A stretch of DNA of 64,000 nt. It comes from Marinospirillum alkalitolerans (GTDB lineage: Bacteria; Pseudomonadota; Gammaproteobacteria; Pseudomonadales; Halomonadaceae). Positions within the stretch are counted from its first letter, which is position 1. Each line of letters starts with the position of its first letter. The DNA is taken from contig NZ_JBANFI010000002.1 of the NCBI RefSeq assembly GCF_045055655.1, forward strand, positions 248,001 to 312,000, written 5' to 3'. A program made the position numbers and the translations under genes. Positions 41,463 to 50,713 of the stretch are shown piece after piece. The notes under the pieces were generated by a model, which ran no database searches, was not told the DNA's origin, and was given only the letters and a program-made list of their open reading frames with translations.

Positions 41463-42011
41463 CTAGCGGTTCTCCACTTTATAACGCTCCTGGACAAACC
41501 CATTGCCCGATGCGACCGCCTCAATCAGTGTGAGTGACTGCGTTGGATAAACGCCTCCAAAGAGAGGGAGGCCGTCTCCAAGCAGAACAGGGATACGGGT
41601 GATGGTGAATTCATCGATCAATCCCTCCTTCAAAAACCCTTGTATCGTCACGCCACCATCTATGTAGAGGTGCTGCATGCCCATGCTGGCCAGTCGCGCC
41701 ACGATGTCACTGGGCCGCCCTGATTCATGTTGCACTGCACCAGCAAGTTGCTCAGGAATGAAGAGATCCGTGTTGGACAGTACCACCACTTGGATAGCTT
41801 GATAGGGCCAAGCGTCAAAAGAGAGCACCTTCTCAAAGGTCTTTCGACCCATAACAATGGCATCGACACTGGCAATGAAGGCTTCATAGGTCAGGCCGGA
41901 TAACGGCGCTGCATTGTACTCTGGCTTTGCAAGCCACTCGATGCCACCGTCCAATGTCGCGATGTATCCATCAACACTGGCCGCAATAAAAACAGAACAT
42001 TGGATCGTCAT
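41463..42011 (-). CDS. Dihydrofolate reductase-like (RibD C-terminal) family protein
   Basis: NADPH-dependent reductase fold of 182 residues with ASVDGYIATLDGGIEWL, VMGRKTFEKVL, then YIDGGVTIQGFL and GDGLPLFGG, which place it with the YyaP/RibD-C group rather than true folate-synthesis FolA. Substrate unknown. The ATG at 42011 follows AGGAGG; an earlier ATG at 42038 is less likely. It is the first chromosomal gene to the right of the element. Confidence 0.87.
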   Translation of the reverse strand: MTIQCSVFIAASVDGYIATLDGGIEWLAKPEYNAAPLSGLTYEAFIASVDAIVMGRKTFEKVLSFDAWPYQAIQVVVLSNTDLFIPEQLAGAVQHESGRPSDIVARLASMGMQHLYIDGGVTIQGFLKEGLIDEFTITRIPVLLGDGLPLFGGVYPTQSLTLIEAVASGNGFVQERYKVENR

Positions 42012-42110
42012 TGACCCTCCTTTAAGATTGTGATTCATCAGGGGCAGGCCGCCATCAGACCGCTTGGCCTACTCTAGGATGATGCAGCGCCACCAGCGCG
42101 AGCTTGCGGA

Positions 42111-42965
42111 TCACTCCACCAGTCTCAAACCCTCATAGGCCATCAGTTCCTCGAGGCTGTGCATTTGCCTCAGGGCTCGCAAGCAGCGGGCCAGTCCTTG
42201 ATGCTCCACCTGACGGGTCAGAATCGATAAACCACGACGCAGGGCCTGGTGCTCAGATTGAGTCAAGGCGCGCCATTGATAAAGCACTGGTAACCAGCCC
42301 AACAACGGAAAATCAATCAGCAACTTGAGTCCAGCCAGATCAAGGCGCGGGCCTTGCTCAAGCCGTGCCGCCAGACCAGATTGATCTAAAAACGTCATCC
42401 AGCCTGCGCTTTCTGCCTGCGGAAAAGCCTGAGCTGGCAATCTGGCAAGAAAGTGCACCAATGCCGTCGATTGAGGCCAACCAAGCTGAGCCAAACGCTG
42501 GCGCGGTGGCTGCTCTAGTGCGGCAGCATAGTCGGCATCTTCGGCCCAGCGACGCGCCAGATCAAGACAGGTGGCTTGCAGCAGAAAAGGGCCAGTCTGT
42601 AGCTCTTGTGCAGCGCCAGCATAAAGGCAGGCCAAACGCAGCAAGGTGAGCGCACAGGGCGAATCTTCAACGGCCATCAGCCAGACAGCAGGAAAACTCT
42701 CGCGCCAAGGCTGCGCGGCGGGATGCGTAAAGAGTTCAGGCAAGGGGGGCAGTTCTGATAAGGAGAGGGCGGTACGCCGTCCATCGCCCTCTAGACGAAA
42801 ACAAGCCACATCACGCGCAGAGCTCCCGATCACCAACCCCTGTAAACCCAGTGGTCGCCAGAAGGCACCGCGCAGATGCAACTCTCCTTGGCGGGCGTTC
42901 CAAGTGATCAACAGAGCGTCTTCAGGCGTGGACAGTAATTGAGACTGTGGCAGAGCGCTGGGCAT
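42111..42965 (-). CDS. Unrecognised protein, leucine-rich helical
   Basis: No family recognised. The 284-residue protein lacks a signal peptide or clear TM. It is rich in leucine, alanine, glutamine and arginine, with several amphipathic helices and a C-terminal arginine-rich segment before HSLEELMAYEGLRLVE. The ATG at 42965 with GGAGGA seven bases upstream is preferred over 43001. It is divergent from the 43143 gene. Composition matches the chromosome. Confidence 0.65.
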   Translation of the reverse strand: MPSALPQSQLLSTPEDALLITWNARQGELHLRGAFWRPLGLQGLVIGSSARDVACFRLEGDGRRTALSLSELPPLPELFTHPAAQPWRESFPAVWLMAVEDSPCALTLLRLACLYAGAAQELQTGPFLLQATCLDLARRWAEDADYAAALEQPPRQRLAQLGWPQSTALVHFLARLPAQAFPQAESAGWMTFLDQSGLAARLEQGPRLDLAGLKLLIDFPLLGWLPVLYQWRALTQSEHQALRRGLSILTRQVEHQGLARCLRALRQMHSLEELMAYEGLRLVE

Positions 42966-43142
42966 GGCTTTCCTCCATCGAGACAGCAGATCCGTAACCA
43001 CCCAGAATGGGCGGCAGTGAACTCGCTGCTATCTTAACCACAAAGCTGTATCTATATCCAGTAAAAAAAGAAGCGGGGATCAGGGATGAAGCGCCAGATA
43101 AAAAACGGCATAATCCAGACTGATCGATAACGAGGAACTTTT

Positions 43143-43643
43143 ATGCGTTTGCTCATGCTGTGTCTTTTGGGGCTGGTTTTTTCTTTCAATGCTCAGGCTG
43201 AATCCACGCCTCAGGGGCCGACTCTACTGACTGTCAGTGGCGCGATTCAGCCCACGGCTTCTGGGCAGCCAGTGCGCCACTTTGATCGTGCTCAGCTTGA
43301 GGCACTCGAACAAGCCAGCACAAGAACACACACACCTTGGACAGAAGAAGCCCATCTCTACCAGGGTGTACTTTTCCGCGCCTTGATCGAGGCTGTTGGT
43401 GCCTCACCCTCTGGCACTTTACGCCTGACTGCGCTGAATGACTTTAGTGCCGATATTCCCGTTGAAGACCTGCTCACCTATCCGGTGATCTTAGCCACAC
43501 ACAAGGATGGGCGTGTGCTGAGAATTCGCGATCGTGGTCCGCTGTTTGTCATCTATCCTTTTGATACCTATTCGCAATTGGAGACAGAGATGTACTACAA
43601 CCGCTCAGTCTGGCAAGTGCGTCATATTGAATTCTTACCTTAA
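43143..43643 (+). CDS. Periplasmic SUOX-fold (molybdopterin-binding-like) protein
   Basis: Exported protein of 166 residues: a signal peptide ends at AQA, followed by LLTVSGAIQ, QGVLFRALIEAVGA, TALNDFSADIPVEDL and the ending NRSVWQVRHIEF, which fit the sulfite-oxidase-type molybdopterin-binding-like fold but lack an enzyme active site. Such proteins are often encoded before a histidine kinase, as here (11-base gap), and may feed it a signal. Confidence 0.72.
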   Translation: MRLLMLCLLGLVFSFNAQAESTPQGPTLLTVSGAIQPTASGQPVRHFDRAQLEALEQASTRTHTPWTEEAHLYQGVLFRALIEAVGASPSGTLRLTALNDFSADIPVEDLLTYPVILATHKDGRVLRIRDRGPLFVIYPFDTYSQLETEMYYNRSVWQVRHIEFLP

Positions 43644-43653
43644 AGGTGAGCTG

Positions 43654-45075
43654 ATGCCCTCCACCCACTCACCTCTTTCTCGCACCGGCAGCCAGTTTTG
43701 GTTACTGCCGGTGTTGGCGATTGTGTTCTTATGCGCAGCGCTCAGCTTAATGTGGGTGCTGCAAAATCAAGAACGACAGATGCGCGCGGCTGAAAGAGAT
43801 GATGCGCTGTGGGCGGCTTATCAGCTCGATCGTGAGAATCTGAAATTTGCAGCCCAGCTGAGCGAGTATCAAGCACGAGGGCAGCTCTGGGCCAATGTGG
43901 ATCTGCGTTTTGAAATCCTCTACAGCCGCATGGCACTGTTACAACGCGGCCAATTTGCGCAAGCCTTTGGCGCGCATCCCATCCCGGATGATGCCAGTCA
44001 TCTGGCCGCCAATATTATTGCGCAGATGGATGCCATCATGGAGCAGGGTGAACAGGCACAAGAGCAGGTCACTGCGCTGCTCAATCTTTCACAAGAGCTC
44101 CAAGCCACGACTGAGCCACTGATCAATTTTATGAAGGGCGAGACCAGCCTAATCAACTCAGAAACACGCAAGCAGCTACGCAGCCTGTACCAGACTCTTT
44201 TTATTTTGATTATTCTGCTGACGCTGACCATGAGCGGCATTATTCTTGTTCTGATTCGCCACACGATTGCAGCGCGGCAGGCGCAGTATCAAGCGCAAGC
44301 GATGACGCAACAGCTGGAGATCACCGCACAGGAAGCCAAGGCAGCCAATCAAGCCAAAACTGATTTTTTGGCGACCCTCAGCCATGAAATCCGCACGCCG
44401 ATGAACGGCGTACTTGGACTGAGTGACCTGCTACGCGAAACCCAGCTGGATAAAGAGCAGCGCAAGTACACGGATGCTATTTTCAACAGCGCGCACTCAT
44501 TAATGCAGCTACTGAATGATCTTCTTGATGTCTCACGCCTTGAAGCCGGGAAACTCCAACTCTATCCACAGCCCGTCCAACTGGCGCCCCTACTGGAAGA
44601 GACGGTGGATTTCTTTGCTGCAGAGTTAAATCGCAAAACACTGGATTTGCAGGTGGAGCTGGCACCTTCTGCACGTGGCTGGTATCGACTCGATCCGCTA
44701 CGACTGCGCCAGGTGCTGCTCAATCTGTTGGGCAATGCACTCAAGTTTACCGAGCAAGGTTCGATACGTCTCACGCTTTGGCAAACCGCTGATCGATTAC
44801 ACTGCCATATAGAGGATACCGGCATCGGGATCAGCGCTGAGGCTCAGCAGCATCTGTTTGCCATCTTCAGTCAAGCCGATTCATCGATAGCGCGCCGCTA
44901 CGGTGGAACAGGCTTAGGGCTTGCGATCTGCAAAGGCATTATCGAGCAGATGGGCGGGCAACTGGAGCTCAAAAGCGAGACAGGCCAAGGCAGCTGCTTC
45001 TTTTTTGCACTGCCGATCATACCAACAGAATCTGAAGCTGAGTCCGCACAACAAGCCCAGCACACCACGGACTGA
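43654..45075 (+). CDS. Membrane sensor histidine kinase
   Basis: The 473-residue kinase starts at ATG 43654 after AGGTGAG; the longer reading overlaps the previous gene. Two TM segments (about 12-34 and 185-208) enclose a periplasmic helical domain, then a coiled linker, HisKA with SHEIRTPMNG (His near 243), and HATPase with N-box NLLGNALKFT and GGTGLGLAICKG. No receiver or HPt domain follows and no response regulator is adjacent. Confidence 0.9.
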   Translation: MPSTHSPLSRTGSQFWLLPVLAIVFLCAALSLMWVLQNQERQMRAAERDDALWAAYQLDRENLKFAAQLSEYQARGQLWANVDLRFEILYSRMALLQRGQFAQAFGAHPIPDDASHLAANIIAQMDAIMEQGEQAQEQVTALLNLSQELQATTEPLINFMKGETSLINSETRKQLRSLYQTLFILIILLTLTMSGIILVLIRHTIAARQAQYQAQAMTQQLEITAQEAKAANQAKTDFLATLSHEIRTPMNGVLGLSDLLRETQLDKEQRKYTDAIFNSAHSLMQLLNDLLDVSRLEAGKLQLYPQPVQLAPLLEETVDFFAAELNRKTLDLQVELAPSARGWYRLDPLRLRQVLLNLLGNALKFTEQGSIRLTLWQTADRLHCHIEDTGIGISAEAQQHLFAIFSQADSSIARRYGGTGLGLAICKGIIEQMGGQLELKSETGQGSCFFFALPIIPTESEAESAQQAQHTTD

Positions 45076-45171
45076 ACAGCACAACCCTGGCTGATCAAAA
45101 AAACAGCAACCTGCGCCATCTTGTACTAGGCTGCTGCATGGACATCTGTTTTTTAGCGAGGGACGCGCAGC

Positions 45172-45594
45172 ATGCCATCCATCGAATACCTTGAGCCTGC
45201 ACACTATCAGATGGCGCTGGATCAAGCCGACCTAGAAGAGGCCACCCACCTTCAGATCCAACTGGACCTCAGCGCCCACCCTGATGATATCCACCCCTAT
45301 ATCGAGATGCGCTTTACGCTCCAGTGCCAGTTTTATGCCCAGCATCGCCCTTATCGTGCCAAGGCCAGTATCAGCTATATTGATTGGACCCCGCCCTATT
45401 CACCGCTCAGCGCGCCGCTGCAACATCAGCATACCCAGCTGGAGTTCTATCTCACCCAAGCCATCCAGTCTCTGCGCGCACGCTTAGAAGCCAAATTAGA
45501 GTGCTCACTCAGAGATCAAGCGGCCTTTCGAGCGGATGCACAGCAGATCCACCAACTAGCGCAACAGCTCTGGCAAGAGGTCAGCCAAGCCTAG
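45172..45594 (+). CDS. Unrecognised small soluble protein
   Basis: No family recognised. The 140-residue protein has an N-terminal acidic beta-like half and a C-terminal glutamine-rich helical half. It is preceded by GAGGGACG. It faces the convergent crotonase gene, six bases from its stop. The composition is like the chromosome, so it is probably genuine. Confidence 0.6.
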   Translation: MPSIEYLEPAHYQMALDQADLEEATHLQIQLDLSAHPDDIHPYIEMRFTLQCQFYAQHRPYRAKASISYIDWTPPYSPLSAPLQHQHTQLEFYLTQAIQSLRARLEAKLECSLRDQAAFRADAQQIHQLAQQLWQEVSQA

Positions 45595-45599
45595 GGAAC

Positions 45600-46289
45600 C
45601 TAGATCACATCAAAATGCTTCAAATCCTGCTCAATACACGCATCAAGACGAGCCAGATAGGCAGCGCGGGCCTTGAGTTTGGTCTGTGCATGGGCCTTCA
45701 GGTTCAGCTGCTGCATCGCTTTGGCGACCTCATCAGCCCGCTGCATCACCGATTCAGCTGGCTGGACTTCATCAAGAAAACCGGCCTGGCAAGCCATCTC
45801 AGGTGAGAACATCTCGGCGCACACCACCGCACGATGGAAGAAGGGCGCCAGCAGGCGTTCACGCGCCATTTCAACCCCAGCGTGGTGCATGGTCATACCG
45901 ATGGCAACTTCGTTGAGTCCTAAACGAAACGGCCCTGCTGCACCAATACGATAATCCACCGACAAGAGCAAAAATGCGCCCTTGGCTATCGCATGGCCTT
46001 CACAAGCAGCAATCACCGGCAAGGGAAAGGCCGCTAAACGCCGAGCGAGGCGCGATCCCACGGCGACCAACTCCATCGCAGCCTGCGGGCTTTTCTGCAT
46101 TTCTTTCAGATCATAACCTCCTGAGAAGATCCCCTGCTGACCCGCCAGAATGACGACAGCCTGATCCTGCTCGGCTCGATCCAAAGCCTGATTCAGCTCA
46201 GCCAATACCGCATGACTCAGCGCATTGACCTTGCCATGATTGAGACGCAGCGTCGCGACCCCTTGCTCTAACGCATAATCAACCAGCAT
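45600..46289 (-). CDS. Enoyl-CoA hydratase/isomerase (crotonase) family protein
   Basis: Acyl-CoA enzyme of 229 residues. The oxyanion-hole segments VILAGQQGIFSGGYDLKEM and VIAACEGHAIAKGAFLLL are recognisable, but canonical catalytic glutamates are not clearly present, so the reaction is unclear. It stands alone on its strand. Confidence 0.85.
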   Translation of the reverse strand: MLVDYALEQGVATLRLNHGKVNALSHAVLAELNQALDRAEQDQAVVILAGQQGIFSGGYDLKEMQKSPQAAMELVAVGSRLARRLAAFPLPVIAACEGHAIAKGAFLLLSVDYRIGAAGPFRLGLNEVAIGMTMHHAGVEMARERLLAPFFHRAVVCAEMFSPEMACQAGFLDEVQPAESVMQRADEVAKAMQQLNLKAHAQTKLKARAAYLARLDACIEQDLKHFDVI

Positions 46290-46397
46290 CTTGTTCTCCT
46301 TGATCTTATTCGAGGTTCAAACACTTGTTTTAAGCTTACCCCAAGTCTTGAACAAAAAGCATCCTTGCTGTTGATCCTATTGCTGACACGCCGTGAT

Positions 46398-48197
46398 CTA
46401 GGGGGACATCAAGCCCGTTTGCACGCGCCATTGCGCGGCATAGCGCCCATTCAAGGCAAGAAGCTGCTGATGCGTACCCTGCTCGACCAGCTGCCCGCCT
46501 TCGAGCACGACTATCTGATCGGCCTGCACGATCGTTGACAGCCGATGCGCAATCATCAATACCGTCCGGCCTTGACTGATCTGCGCTAAAGAACGCTGAA
46601 TGGCGGCTTCGGTCTCGTTATCGACCGCGCTGGTGGCCTCATCCAGCACCAGAATCGGCGGATCTTTGAGCAGCGCTCGCGCCAGAGAAAGACGCTGGCG
46701 CTGACCACCAGAAAGACGAATACCCCGCTCACCAACCTGCGTGTCCAAGCCATCAGGCAGCGCGCTGATAAAGCCCCAAGCCTCAGCCAAACGTGCCGCT
46801 TCGATGATCTCGGCTTCGCTGGCATCGGGACGGCCATAGGCCAGATTCTCGCCAATCGTGCCTTCAAACAGGTACACATCCTGACTCACCAGCCCAATCG
46901 CGCCACGCAAGGCAGCTAGGCTGACCTGATCTATCGGTTGATCATCAATCAAAATGCGCCCTGCCTGAGGCTCATAAAAGCGCAACAGCAGCTTCATCAG
47001 TGTTGATTTGCCTGATCCCGTTGCCCCCACCAGAGCCAAGGTCTGACCTGCGGGCAAATGCAGGGAGACTTGATCCACCCCACCAGGGCTAGAAGGATAG
47101 TGAAAGCTGACCGATTCAAAGCGGATCTGACCTTGCACTGGAGCCGACCAGGTCGCATCAGTCAGGTCTTGAATGGTGACCGGAGTATGCAGCAGATCCA
47201 AAATACGGCGTGTACTGGCCATCGCACGCTCAAACAGATCGATCACCTCCGCCAAACCCGTCAAAGGCCATAGCAGACGCTGAGTGAGAAACACCAGTAC
47301 ACCATAGGCTCCTACGTTTAAATCACCGCGCAGTGCTAAAAAGCCGCCCACAGTAAAGGTGGCCAAAAAGCCAGCCAAAATGGCCATGCGGATCACCGGA
47401 ATAAAGGCAGAGCTGACACGTATAGCGCGTTGATTGGCCTCGACATAGGCCTCACTGACTTGGCGAAGTTTTTCGGCTTCTCGCGCCTCGCTGGTAAAGC
47501 TTTTAATCGTGGCGATACCGGCCAGATTGTTAGAAAGCCGGCTGGATAAATCACCCACCTTCTGGCGCACATCGGCATACAGAGGGCCAGCTTTTTTCTG
47601 GAAGAAAAACGCGCCCCAGATAATCAGCGGAATCGGCGTAAAGGCCAGCAGTGCAATCAAGGGCGAGAGGACAAAAAAGACCGCGCCCACCGCCACCACC
47701 GTGACGCCCACCTGTATCAGCGCATTGGCCCCGCCATCCAGAAAGCGCTCCAGCTGGTTCACATCATCATTCAGCGTCGCGACCAGCTGGCCTGAGCTTT
47801 GCGATTCAAAGTAGGCCATATCCAGGCGCTGCGCCTGCTCATAGGTCTCTAGCCGCAGATCTGCCTGTAAACGCTGCGCAAGATTGCGCCACAGAATTTT
47901 ATAGAGGTACTCAAAGATCGATTCACCCGCCCAGATAAAGAAGGTCAGCACCGCCAAGACCAGCATCTGTTCTTGTGGCGTCACAAAACCCAAACGTGCG
48001 ACAAAACTCTGCTCCTGATTGACGACCACATCAATCGCTACACCAATCAGAATTTCAGGGGCGATATCAAAAATCTTATTGATAATCGAGCAGCTGGTGG
48101 CCGCAATAATGCGCCGCCGATAACCGCGCGCATAGCGCAACAAACGTAATAAAGCAGCAAAACTGCTGCTGGCATGGGAGGCCGTACCCGTGGACAT
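46398..48197 (-). CDS. ABC transporter, fused permease and ATPase (exporter type)
   Basis: The 599-residue half-exporter has six TM segments (about 25-320) and an ATPase with Walker A LVGATGSGKSTLMKLLLRF (near 390), signature RLSGGQRQRLSLARALL and Walker B ILVLDEATSAVDNETE. MsbA/multidrug type; works as a dimer. ATG 48197 is preferred over 48212 since AAAGGA precedes it by six bases. The substrate is unknown. Confidence 0.93.
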   Translation of the reverse strand: MSTGTASHASSSFAALLRLLRYARGYRRRIIAATSCSIINKIFDIAPEILIGVAIDVVVNQEQSFVARLGFVTPQEQMLVLAVLTFFIWAGESIFEYLYKILWRNLAQRLQADLRLETYEQAQRLDMAYFESQSSGQLVATLNDDVNQLERFLDGGANALIQVGVTVVAVGAVFFVLSPLIALLAFTPIPLIIWGAFFFQKKAGPLYADVRQKVGDLSSRLSNNLAGIATIKSFTSEAREAEKLRQVSEAYVEANQRAIRVSSAFIPVIRMAILAGFLATFTVGGFLALRGDLNVGAYGVLVFLTQRLLWPLTGLAEVIDLFERAMASTRRILDLLHTPVTIQDLTDATWSAPVQGQIRFESVSFHYPSSPGGVDQVSLHLPAGQTLALVGATGSGKSTLMKLLLRFYEPQAGRILIDDQPIDQVSLAALRGAIGLVSQDVYLFEGTIGENLAYGRPDASEAEIIEAARLAEAWGFISALPDGLDTQVGERGIRLSGGQRQRLSLARALLKDPPILVLDEATSAVDNETEAAIQRSLAQISQGRTVLMIAHRLSTIVQADQIVVLEGGQLVEQGTHQQLLALNGRYAAQWRVQTGLMSP

Positions 48198-48229
48198 GTC
48201 TTTTCCTTTCAATCAAGCCAAAACAACAT

Positions 48230-48254
48230 AAAAAAACCAGCCCTGAGGCTGGCT
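48230..48254 (-). terminator. Terminator after the TRAP-MarR operon
   Basis: On the minus strand, CCAGCC-TCAG-GGCTGG is followed by a seven-T tract, 35 bases after the MarR-type gene stop. Confidence 0.88.
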
Positions 48255-48286
48255 TAAATGACAACAAAAAGCAATCTCAGCTGGGT

Positions 48287-48811
48287 TTAAAAGGCGGCCG
48301 CAGCACGCGAGGCCTGATCATAGATGCCTGAAAAAGCCCGCATCGCACCAGCTAGGCGATGCATTTCTTCTGGACTGATGCCCAGCGTGGAGAGGGAATC
48401 GACCAAACAGGCTTCACGAATTTCCGCATAGGTGCGGCAGGCTTGCTGTCCCTTCTCAGTGGTATGAAACAGGGTTTCCTTGCCCTGTTTTTGGCTGGTT
48501 ACTAGCTCTAGACGCATCAGTTTTTTCAGTGCGTAGCTGACGGTGTGGCTATCTTCTACATTCAACACCAGGCAGATATCGGAGAGCTTTTTCGGCCTTT
48601 GGCGATGGTTCACACTATGCACCACCAGCACATCCAGCGGACTCAGCTCGGAGTAGCCAGCGGCGGTCATGCAGCGCACGATCCAGCGGTTAAAGGCATG
48701 GCCTGAGATAATCAGGCCAAACTCAAACTCGGATAGCTCTCGCGCCTGATGCGAAAGATGCTCGGAAGAAACGATTGGCCCTAGGCTCTCACGCGTTTTT
48801 TTGCCAGCCAT
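48287..48811 (-). CDS. MarR-type winged-helix regulator
   Basis: The 174-residue protein has the winged HTH LSPLDVLVVHSVNHRQRPKKLSDICLVLNVEDSHTVSYALKKLMRLELV (two halves around residue 60-100, wing after), then a helical dimerisation C-terminus. It follows the TRAP dctM start-to-stop with a one-base gap, so it is the last gene of that operon and probably controls it and the divergent pxpABC genes. Confidence 0.8.
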   Translation of the reverse strand: MAGKKTRESLGPIVSSEHLSHQARELSEFEFGLIISGHAFNRWIVRCMTAAGYSELSPLDVLVVHSVNHRQRPKKLSDICLVLNVEDSHTVSYALKKLMRLELVTSQKQGKETLFHTTEKGQQACRTYAEIREACLVDSLSTLGISPEEMHRLAGAMRAFSGIYDQASRAAAAF

Positions 48812-48812
48812 A

Positions 48813-50108
48813 TTAGTTTGTCATTGCCTCTGGTAGGTAGGTCACAATTTCTGGGAAGAGAGTGATGATCACGATACCCAGCAGCATCAGCAAGAAGAAG
48901 GGCAGCGCAGCCTTAGCAATCTGCATAATATTCTTGCCGGTGAGTCCTTGTAGCACAAACAGATTAAACCCAACTGGCGGTGTGATCTGCGACATTTCTA
49001 CCACAATCACCAGATAAATCCCAAACCAGATCAGATTAAATCCTGCCGCCTCGACCATCGGTAACATGATCGCAGTGGTCAACACCACCACAGAAATACC
49101 ATCCAGAAAGCAGCCCAACACAATAAAGAACAGCGTGAGGGCCACCAGCAGCATCCAAGGCGATAGCTCATAACCGGCAATCAAGGCCGCCAACTCAGCC
49201 GGCATGCGCGTAAAGCCCATCGCCGCAGTGAGGAAGGAGGCACCGGCCAGAATAAAGGCGATCATGCACGAGGTCTTTACCGTGCCCAACAAGCCTTCAT
49301 GAAAGTTGCTCCAGTTGAGGCTGCCAGAAAAATGCGCAATCAACAAAGAAAGCACCACACCCACGGCGGCGGCTTCAGTGGGCGAAGCAATACCGGTATA
49401 AATTGAGCCTATCACCCCCACAATCATCAGCAGCATCGGCAGCAGACGGCGTGAACGGCGGAACTTTTCACGCAAGGGCAGAGCTGGCTCTGCGGCAGGA
49501 ACACGCTCAGGATTCAACCAAGACCAGATCATGATATAGGCCGCAAAAAGGCTGATCAGCATCAAGCCAGGAAAGACCCCGGCCAGAAACAGGCGCGCAA
49601 TCGATTGGTCAGTGGCAACGGCAAAGACAATCAGAATAATCGAAGGTGGAATCAGCAAGCCAAGCGTGGCTGAGCCTGCCAGAGTGCCCAACACGAGCTG
49701 ATCATCATAACCACGACGCTTCAACTCAGGCAGTGTCATCTTGCCCATAGTGGCGCAGGTGGCCGCAGAAGAGCCAGATACAGAGGCAAACAAACCGCAG
49801 CCAACAACATTGGTGTGTAGCAGACGACCTGGAACACGCTGCATCCAAGGAGACAGGCCAGTAAACATATCGTCGGCCAAGCGTGAGCGAAAGAGGATCT
49901 CGCCCATCCAGATAAACAAGGGCAGGGCGGTTAATTCCCAGCTATAGCTTGAGCTCCATACATCTGAGGCCAGCATATCGCCGACTGGAATCGAGGTGAA
50001 AAAGTGCAGCCCCAGCCAACCCAGCGCCATCAAAGAAAAGGCGATCCACACACCGCCGCCCAGAAAAATCACCAGTGCAATCAACAGCACAGACATGATC
50101 AATAACAT
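48813..50108 (-). CDS. dctM: TRAP transporter large permease, DctM family (second set)
   Basis: The 431-residue membrane protein has about 12 TM segments with VSGSSAATCATMGKM and the TPPVGFNLFVLQG motif. Encoded between a DctQ subunit (12-base gap) and the MarR-type gene. Confidence 0.95.
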   Translation of the reverse strand: MLLIMSVLLIALVIFLGGGVWIAFSLMALGWLGLHFFTSIPVGDMLASDVWSSSYSWELTALPLFIWMGEILFRSRLADDMFTGLSPWMQRVPGRLLHTNVVGCGLFASVSGSSAATCATMGKMTLPELKRRGYDDQLVLGTLAGSATLGLLIPPSIILIVFAVATDQSIARLFLAGVFPGLMLISLFAAYIMIWSWLNPERVPAAEPALPLREKFRRSRRLLPMLLMIVGVIGSIYTGIASPTEAAAVGVVLSLLIAHFSGSLNWSNFHEGLLGTVKTSCMIAFILAGASFLTAAMGFTRMPAELAALIAGYELSPWMLLVALTLFFIVLGCFLDGISVVVLTTAIMLPMVEAAGFNLIWFGIYLVIVVEMSQITPPVGFNLFVLQGLTGKNIMQIAKAALPFFLLMLLGIVIITLFPEIVTYLPEAMTN

Positions 50109-50120
50109 AATTGGCTCCGC

Positions 50121-50675
50121 TTATTCTTGGGCGTGGTCATCCGCCACGTAGGTCTGAGGGCGCAACAGCGCTATCTTGGCGGTTCCCCACCAGGCTTCGA
50201 GCAAGGCCAAGGCAAAAAGCAGGATGCCAGCGGTCAGCACACTCTGCGGAATCCACAAGGGCGCACTCAACAGGCCATAGGACATTTCGCTAAAGGTCCA
50301 GCTGTCTTCAACGAGGCGGGCCAGAAAAAAAGCCAGATAGAAAGTCAGGGCGACAGCCAAGGTCAAACAGGCCATTTCAACCCAGACGCGCCAGCGAGGC
50401 GCAAGACGGCTGATCAACAGCGTGACGCGGATATGGCCGCCTTCGACAAAGGTGTAGGCCAATCCCATAAAGCTCACACCAACCAGCAAAAAGCCAGCGA
50501 TCTCTGAGAGACCTGGAACAGACCAGCCCAGCGTCTCCAAACCCACCAGGCTCAACAGCACATCCAACAAGCGACAGAGGATTTGCGCGCTAATCAGGGC
50601 ACAAATGGCCACCAAGGACAGCGCAGACAAGTAGGCCCCTGCGCGATACAGGGGCATCAATTTATAATCAATCAT
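50121..50675 (-). CDS. dctQ: TRAP transporter small permease, DctQ family (second set)
   Basis: The 184-residue protein has four TM helices with GLSEIAGFLLVGVSFMGLAY and EGGHIRVTLLISRL, the DctQ signature. Confidence 0.93.
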   Translation of the reverse strand: MIDYKLMPLYRAGAYLSALSLVAICALISAQILCRLLDVLLSLVGLETLGWSVPGLSEIAGFLLVGVSFMGLAYTFVEGGHIRVTLLISRLAPRWRVWVEMACLTLAVALTFYLAFFLARLVEDSWTFSEMSYGLLSAPLWIPQSVLTAGILLFALALLEAWWGTAKIALLRPQTYVADDHAQE

Positions 50676-50713
50676 AGTGACTCCTGGGCTGGGAGAACCC
50701 CAGCCCTTGGGGA

